Assembly: GCA_050743265.1 (NCBI GenBank)
Contig: JBOGEN010000109.1
Coordinates: 1-9,311, forward strand
Direction of reading: 5' to 3'
DNA from: JBOGEN01 sp050743265
GTDB lineage: Bacteria; Actinomycetota; Actinomycetes; JBOGEN01
Length of the DNA: 9,311 nt
A program made the translations under genes and the position numbers. This document shows, piece by piece, positions 6,073 to 9,311 of the stretch. Numbering within the stretch: the stretch's first letter is position 1; every line of letters begins with the position of its first letter. The notes beneath the pieces were generated by a model. The model saw nothing but the letters and a program-made list of their open reading frames with translations. It ran no database searches and had not been told where the DNA came from.

Positions 6073-6951
6073 ATGTACCCGTCCGCGGTCGACTACCGGG
6101 CCCCGACGACGCAGGACGAGGCGCTCGCCGTCCTGGCCGAGCTCGGCGACGACGCCAAGGTGCTCGCCGGGGGACAGAGCCTGATCCCGCTTCTCAAGCT
6201 CCGGTTCGCCTCGCCGGGTGTCCTCGTCGACGTCAACGGGGTGGACGGGCTCGACCAGCTCCACGAGGTCGACGGGCGGCTGTGCGTGGGGGCACTCGTC
6301 CGGCACAGGGACATCGTGGACTCCGCTCTCGTCCGGCAGCGCTACCCGACGATGGCCGAGGCGGCCCCGCTCGTGTCGGACCCGCTGGTGCGCAACCGGG
6401 GCACGCTGGCCGGCTCGCTGGCCCACGCCGACCCGGCCGGCGACTGGTCGACGGTCATGCTCGCGATGGACGCCCAGGTCCGCGCCGAGAGCGCGACTGC
6501 AGGCCGCGAGATCCCGGTGGACGAGTTCCTCGAGGGCCCGTTCACCACCACGCTCGACCCGACCGAGCTGGTCGCCGAGGTCGCCATCCCGCGGCCCCGT
6601 GGCCAGGTCGGCGGCGCGTACCTCAAGCTCGAGCGCAAGGTCGGTGACTTCGCGACCGTCGGCGTGGCGGTCCACCTGGAGCTCTCCGGCGGGGTCGTCG
6701 ACCGGGCCGGCATCGCGCTCACCGCGGTGGGGCCGCGCAGCGTCCCGGCGCGGGACGCCGAGCGCCTGCTCGCCGGGGCCGAGCCGTCCGCCGCATTGTT
6801 CGACGAGGCCGCCGACCTGGCCGCCCGTGCCGCGGAACCGACCACGGACCTGCGGGGCTCGGCCGAGTACAAGCGCCACGTGGTCCGTGTGTTCACCCGG
6901 CGCGGTCTCGACCGCGCCCTCGCCGGTGCCCGCACCCAGACAGGGGAGTGA
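6073..6951 (+). CDS. coxM: Carbon monoxide dehydrogenase medium (FAD-binding) subunit
   Basis: A 292-residue FAD subunit of the molybdenum hydroxylase family. It passes electrons from the iron-sulphur subunit to FAD and on to the respiratory chain. Two FAD-binding motifs are clear: A32-G-G-Q-S-L-I-P-L-L-K-L-R44 and R107-N-R-G-T-L-A-G-S-L-A-H-A-D-P121. The C-terminal CO dehydrogenase flavoprotein domain follows (about 175-280), including Y-L-K-L-E-R-K-V-G-D-F and the late S-A-E-Y-K-R-H. The length of about 290 residues is normal for CoxM. The ATG at 6073 has GGGAGG five bases upstream and starts with the typical M-Y-P. It is first in the order M-S-L used by form I operons, and only three bases separate its stop from the coxS start. 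Xanthine dehydrogenase FAD subunits are close relatives; the CODH assignment rests mainly on the large subunit encoded downstream. Confidence 0.93.
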   Translation: MYPSAVDYRAPTTQDEALAVLAELGDDAKVLAGGQSLIPLLKLRFASPGVLVDVNGVDGLDQLHEVDGRLCVGALVRHRDIVDSALVRQRYPTMAEAAPLVSDPLVRNRGTLAGSLAHADPAGDWSTVMLAMDAQVRAESATAGREIPVDEFLEGPFTTTLDPTELVAEVAIPRPRGQVGGAYLKLERKVGDFATVGVAVHLELSGGVVDRAGIALTAVGPRSVPARDAERLLAGAEPSAALFDEAADLAARAAEPTTDLRGSAEYKRHVVRVFTRRGLDRALAGARTQTGE

Positions 6952-6954
6952 CCC

Positions 6955-7527
6955 GTGCAGATCAGCGTGACCGTCAACGGCGAGACCCAGACCTGCGACG
7001 TCGAGCCCCGGGTGCTGCTCGTCCACCTGCTCAGGGAGCAGATGCGGCTGACCGGGACGCACGTCGGATGCGACACGAGCAACTGCGGCGCCTGCACCGT
7101 CCTGTACGACGGGACGCCGGTGAAGTCCTGCACGATGCTCGCCGTCCAGGCGGACGGGCACGGGGTGACGACCGTCGAAGGACTGGCCGGCCTGGCGTCC
7201 ACGGACGGACTGCACCCCGTGCAGACCGGCTTCACCGTGGAGCACGGGCTGCAGTGCGGGTTCTGCACGCCGGGCATGATGCTCGCCTCCGCCGCCCTGC
7301 TCGACCGGGACCCGGACCCGTCCGAGGACGCGATCCGCTGGGCGCTCTCGGGCAACCTGTGCCGGTGTACGGGCTACGTGAACATCGTCAAGGCCGTCCG
7401 GCACGCGGCACGCGAGATGGCCGGCCAGGCCGCACAGGGCGAGGGTGCCGACGTGGTCGAACCGCGCCAGTCCCCTGAGGTGCAGCAGCCTGCTGGGTCC
7501 TCCCAGGCCGAAGGAGCGCAGTCATGA
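6955..7527 (+). CDS. coxS: Carbon monoxide dehydrogenase small (2x[2Fe-2S]) subunit
   Basis: A 190-residue iron-sulphur subunit that relays electrons from the molybdenum site to FAD. The N-terminal plant-ferredoxin-like cluster is bound by C39, C44, C47 and C59 (G-C-D-T-S-N-C-G-A-C). The C-terminal helical-domain cluster is bound by C101, C104, C136 and C138 (C-G-F-C-T-P-G-M and C-R-C-T-G-Y). All eight cysteines are present. The conserved part ends near residue 160; about 30 further residues (Gln-, Glu-, Ser- and Pro-rich) form a tail longer than in typical CoxS proteins of about 160-170 residues. GTG at 6955 is chosen because M-Q-I-S-V-T-V-N-G is the normal family start and AGGGGAG (6942-6948) lies six bases upstream. 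The TGA overlaps the coxL ATG as ATGA, which implies coupled synthesis. Confidence 0.95.
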   Translation: MQISVTVNGETQTCDVEPRVLLVHLLREQMRLTGTHVGCDTSNCGACTVLYDGTPVKSCTMLAVQADGHGVTTVEGLAGLASTDGLHPVQTGFTVEHGLQCGFCTPGMMLASAALLDRDPDPSEDAIRWALSGNLCRCTGYVNIVKAVRHAAREMAGQAAQGEGADVVEPRQSPEVQQPAGSSQAEGAQS

Positions 7528-9311
7528 CGAGCGCGCCCGTTGCGAACCAGTCCGTGCAGGGCATCGGCCACAGCGTCCCGCGCAAGGAGGACGCCCGGTT
7601 CATCCGCGGGGCCGGCCAGTACCTCGACGACCTCGTCCTGCCGGGCATGCTGCACATGGCGGTGCTGCGTAGCCCCGTTGCGCACGCCCGCATCGTCCGC
7701 ATCGACACGTCCGCCGCGCTCGCCGTCCCGGGCGTCGTCGCCGTCGTCACCGGGCAGGACCTCGTGGCGCACAACCTGGCATGGATGCCGACGATGTCGG
7801 GGGACACCCAGGCCGTGCTCGCGACCGACAAGGTGCGGTTCCAGGGCCAGGAGGTCGCCGCGGTCATCGCGACCGACCCGTACGCGGCACGGGACGCGCT
7901 GGAGCACGTCGACGTCGACTACGAGGAGCTCGACGTCGTCGTCGACCCGTTCCGCGCGCTCGCGCCGGACGCCCCCCTGATCCGCGACGACAAGGAGGGC
8001 CAGGCCGACAACCTCATCTTTACCTGGGAGAACGGGGACGCCACGGCCACCGACGCCGCGTTCGCCCGGGCCGACACGGTCGTCACGCTCGACACGCACT
8101 ACCCGCGCAGCCACCCGGCGCCCATGGAGACGTGCGGATGCGTGGCCGACGTGCACCCGGCCACCGGACAGGTCACCATCTACATGACCTCGCAGGCGCC
8201 GCACGCGATCCGGACCGTGTTCGCGCTCGTCACCGGCCTGCCCGAGCACAAGATCCGGATCAAGACGCTGGACATCGGTGGCGGGTTCGGCAACAAGGTC
8301 CCCGTCTACCCGGGGTACGTCGTCGCGACCGCCGCGTCCCTGCTCATCGGCAAGCCGGTCAAGTGGGTCGAGGACCGCAGCGAGAACCTCGTCTCGACCG
8401 GGTTCGCCCGCGACTACCACATGCATGGCGAGCTGGCCCTCTCCGCGGACGGGAAGATGCTCGCGCTGCGGGCCTCGCTGACCTCGGACGAGGGCTACGC
8501 GTTCGCGGACGCCCAGCCGAGCAAGTTGCGAGTCGGGCTCTTCCACATCGTCACGGGCTCGTACGACCTGCCGACCGCGTACGTGTCCGCCCGCGGGGCG
8601 TACACGAACAAGGCGCCCGGCGGGGTGGCGTACCGCTGCTCGTTCCGGGTGACCGAGGCGTCGTACCTCATCGAGCGCCTCGTGCAGAGCGCGGCGCTCG
8701 AGCTGGGTATGGACCCGGCCGAGCTGCGCCGCAAGAACTTCATCCGCGCCGACCAGTTCCCGTACGAGTCGGCGACCGGGTTCGTCTACGACTCAGGCGA
8801 CTACCACGGGGCGATGAACCTCGCGCTCGAGGAGGTCGGCTACGCGGAGCTCCGCAAGGAACAGGAGGCAGGCCGCGCCCAGGGCAAGCTGATCGGGATC
8901 GGCCTGGCGAGCTTCACCGAGGTCGTCGGCGCCGGGCCGCACAAGGACTACGACATCCTCGGCGTGAAGATGAACGACGGGGCCGAGCTCCGGATCCACC
9001 CGACCGGCAAGGCGATCCTGAAGATCAGCTCGAAGACGCAAGGGCAAGGCCACGAGACGACGTTCGCGCAGATCGTGGCGTCCGAGCTCGGGATCCAGCC
9101 GGAGGACATCAAGGTGATGCACGGCGACACGGACAACACGCCCTACGGGCTGGGGACGTACGCATCGCGATCGACACCGACGGTCGGCGCCGCCACGGCG
9201 ATGGTGTCGCGGCGGATCCGCGAGAAAGCGGTCAAGCTGGCGGCGCACCTGCTGGAGGCGGCCGAGGAAGACATCGAGTACGAGGCGGGGAAGTTCTTCG
9301 TTCGCGGAGCC
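7524..9311 (+). CDS. coxL: Form I carbon monoxide dehydrogenase large (molybdenum) subunit, 3' end missing
   Basis: An open frame of 596 codons without a stop, running off the right edge; complete CoxL proteins have about 800 residues. It is the catalytic subunit of aerobic CO dehydrogenase (CO + H2O to CO2 + 2e- + 2H+), with a Mo-Cu site bound to molybdopterin cytosine dinucleotide. Seen: N-terminal G13-I-G-H-S-V-P-R-K-E-D-A-R-F-I-R-G; Q224 in T-S-Q-A-P-H; the cofactor loop D250-I-G-G-G-F-G-N-K258; and the active-site loop A369-Y-R-C-S-F-R375. Cys372 and Gln224 are each offset by 16 from Cys388 and Gln240 of the Oligotropha carboxidovorans enzyme as I recall its numbering, so both equivalents are present. 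AYRCSFR marks form I, as opposed to AYRGAGR of form II enzymes. The catalytic glutamate near the C-terminus lies outside the window. ATG 7524 overlaps the coxS stop; AAGGAG (7511-7516) is seven bases upstream. Confidence 0.95.
   Translation, partial: MTSAPVANQSVQGIGHSVPRKEDARFIRGAGQYLDDLVLPGMLHMAVLRSPVAHARIVRIDTSAALAVPGVVAVVTGQDLVAHNLAWMPTMSGDTQAVLATDKVRFQGQEVAAVIATDPYAARDALEHVDVDYEELDVVVDPFRALAPDAPLIRDDKEGQADNLIFTWENGDATATDAAFARADTVVTLDTHYPRSHPAPMETCGCVADVHPATGQVTIYMTSQAPHAIRTVFALVTGLPEHKIRIKTLDIGGGFGNKVPVYPGYVVATAASLLIGKPVKWVEDRSENLVSTGFARDYHMHGELALSADGKMLALRASLTSDEGYAFADAQPSKLRVGLFHIVTGSYDLPTAYVSARGAYTNKAPGGVAYRCSFRVTEASYLIERLVQSAALELGMDPAELRRKNFIRADQFPYESATGFVYDSGDYHGAMNLALEEVGYAELRKEQEAGRAQGKLIGIGLASFTEVVGAGPHKDYDILGVKMNDGAELRIHPTGKAILKISSKTQGQGHETTFAQIVASELGIQPEDIKVMHGDTDNTPYGLGTYASRSTPTVGAATAMVSRRIREKAVKLAAHLLEAAEEDIEYEAGKFFVRGA

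Noticed and set aside
5968..7404. Long minus-strand open frames opposite coxM and coxS (also 6342-7355)
   Set aside because: They lie wholly antisense to genes with intact cofactor motifs, read as low-complexity Arg/Gly/Val-rich sequence and match no family; long antisense frames are normal in DNA of this GC content.
7374..8546. 390-codon minus-strand open frame opposite coxS/coxL
   Set aside because: Antisense to the coxL coding frame that carries the Mo-cofactor motifs; composition is that of a shadow frame.
6073..9311. Xanthine dehydrogenase or form II CODH-like enzyme
   Set aside because: The AYRCSFR loop with its cysteine and the M-S-L gene order favour form I; form II has AYRGAGR and usually the order S-L-M.
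1..9311. CRISPR array, tRNA, rRNA, insertion sequence or prophage site
   Set aside because: No spaced direct repeats, no cloverleaf-like or rRNA-like sequence, no transposase or integrase and no terminal repeats were seen on either strand.

Overview
This is a GC-rich (roughly 70%) stretch of chromosome-like DNA. Its strong third-position G/C bias, frequent GTG starts, overlapping stop/start codons and gene content (an RqlH-type helicase, a form I CO dehydrogenase) point to an actinobacterium. The genus cannot be named from the sequence alone. It holds eight protein-coding genes, two of them cut by the window edges, and one gene remnant that has no intact reading frame.

Left part, minus strand (5097 down to 1). 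rqlH, a RecQ-like helicase with a C-terminal phosphoribosyltransferase-like module, is followed by a 131-bp gap with a small hairpin. Next comes a tightly packed cluster: a UlaG/COG2220-type metallo-beta-lactamase-fold hydrolase, a flavin reductase-domain protein and a serpin. Both junctions in this trio are 4-base GTGA overlaps, so the three are probably co-transcribed and translationally coupled. After 64 bp comes the start of a lipoprotein with a substrate-binding-protein-like N-terminal region, possibly of the CapA family, which runs off the left edge.

Middle (5098-5523). Between the divergent rqlH and DUF1232 genes is the decayed C-terminal end of a secreted SGNH/GDSL hydrolase on the plus strand (about 5233-5407). 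It is broken by a one-base shift in a run of five G and has lost everything upstream. Next to it, on the rqlH side, are two short dyads that could belong to the rqlH control region.

Right part, plus strand (5524 to 9311). A small DUF1232 (YkvA-like) protein is followed by a 180-bp upstream region and then coxM-coxS-coxL. These encode the FAD, 2x[2Fe-2S] and molybdenum subunits of aerobic carbon monoxide dehydrogenase. The large subunit carries the AYRCSFR loop, and the gene order is M-S-L. Both are hallmarks of form I, the true CO-oxidising enzyme. coxL is open at the right edge after 596 codons.

The most informative points are the form I CO dehydrogenase, the unannotated SGNH hydrolase relic, the coupled MBL/flavin reductase/serpin trio with a methionine-rich serpin reactive loop, and the helicase-PRTase fusion. 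I found no CRISPR array, tRNA, rRNA or insertion sequence.
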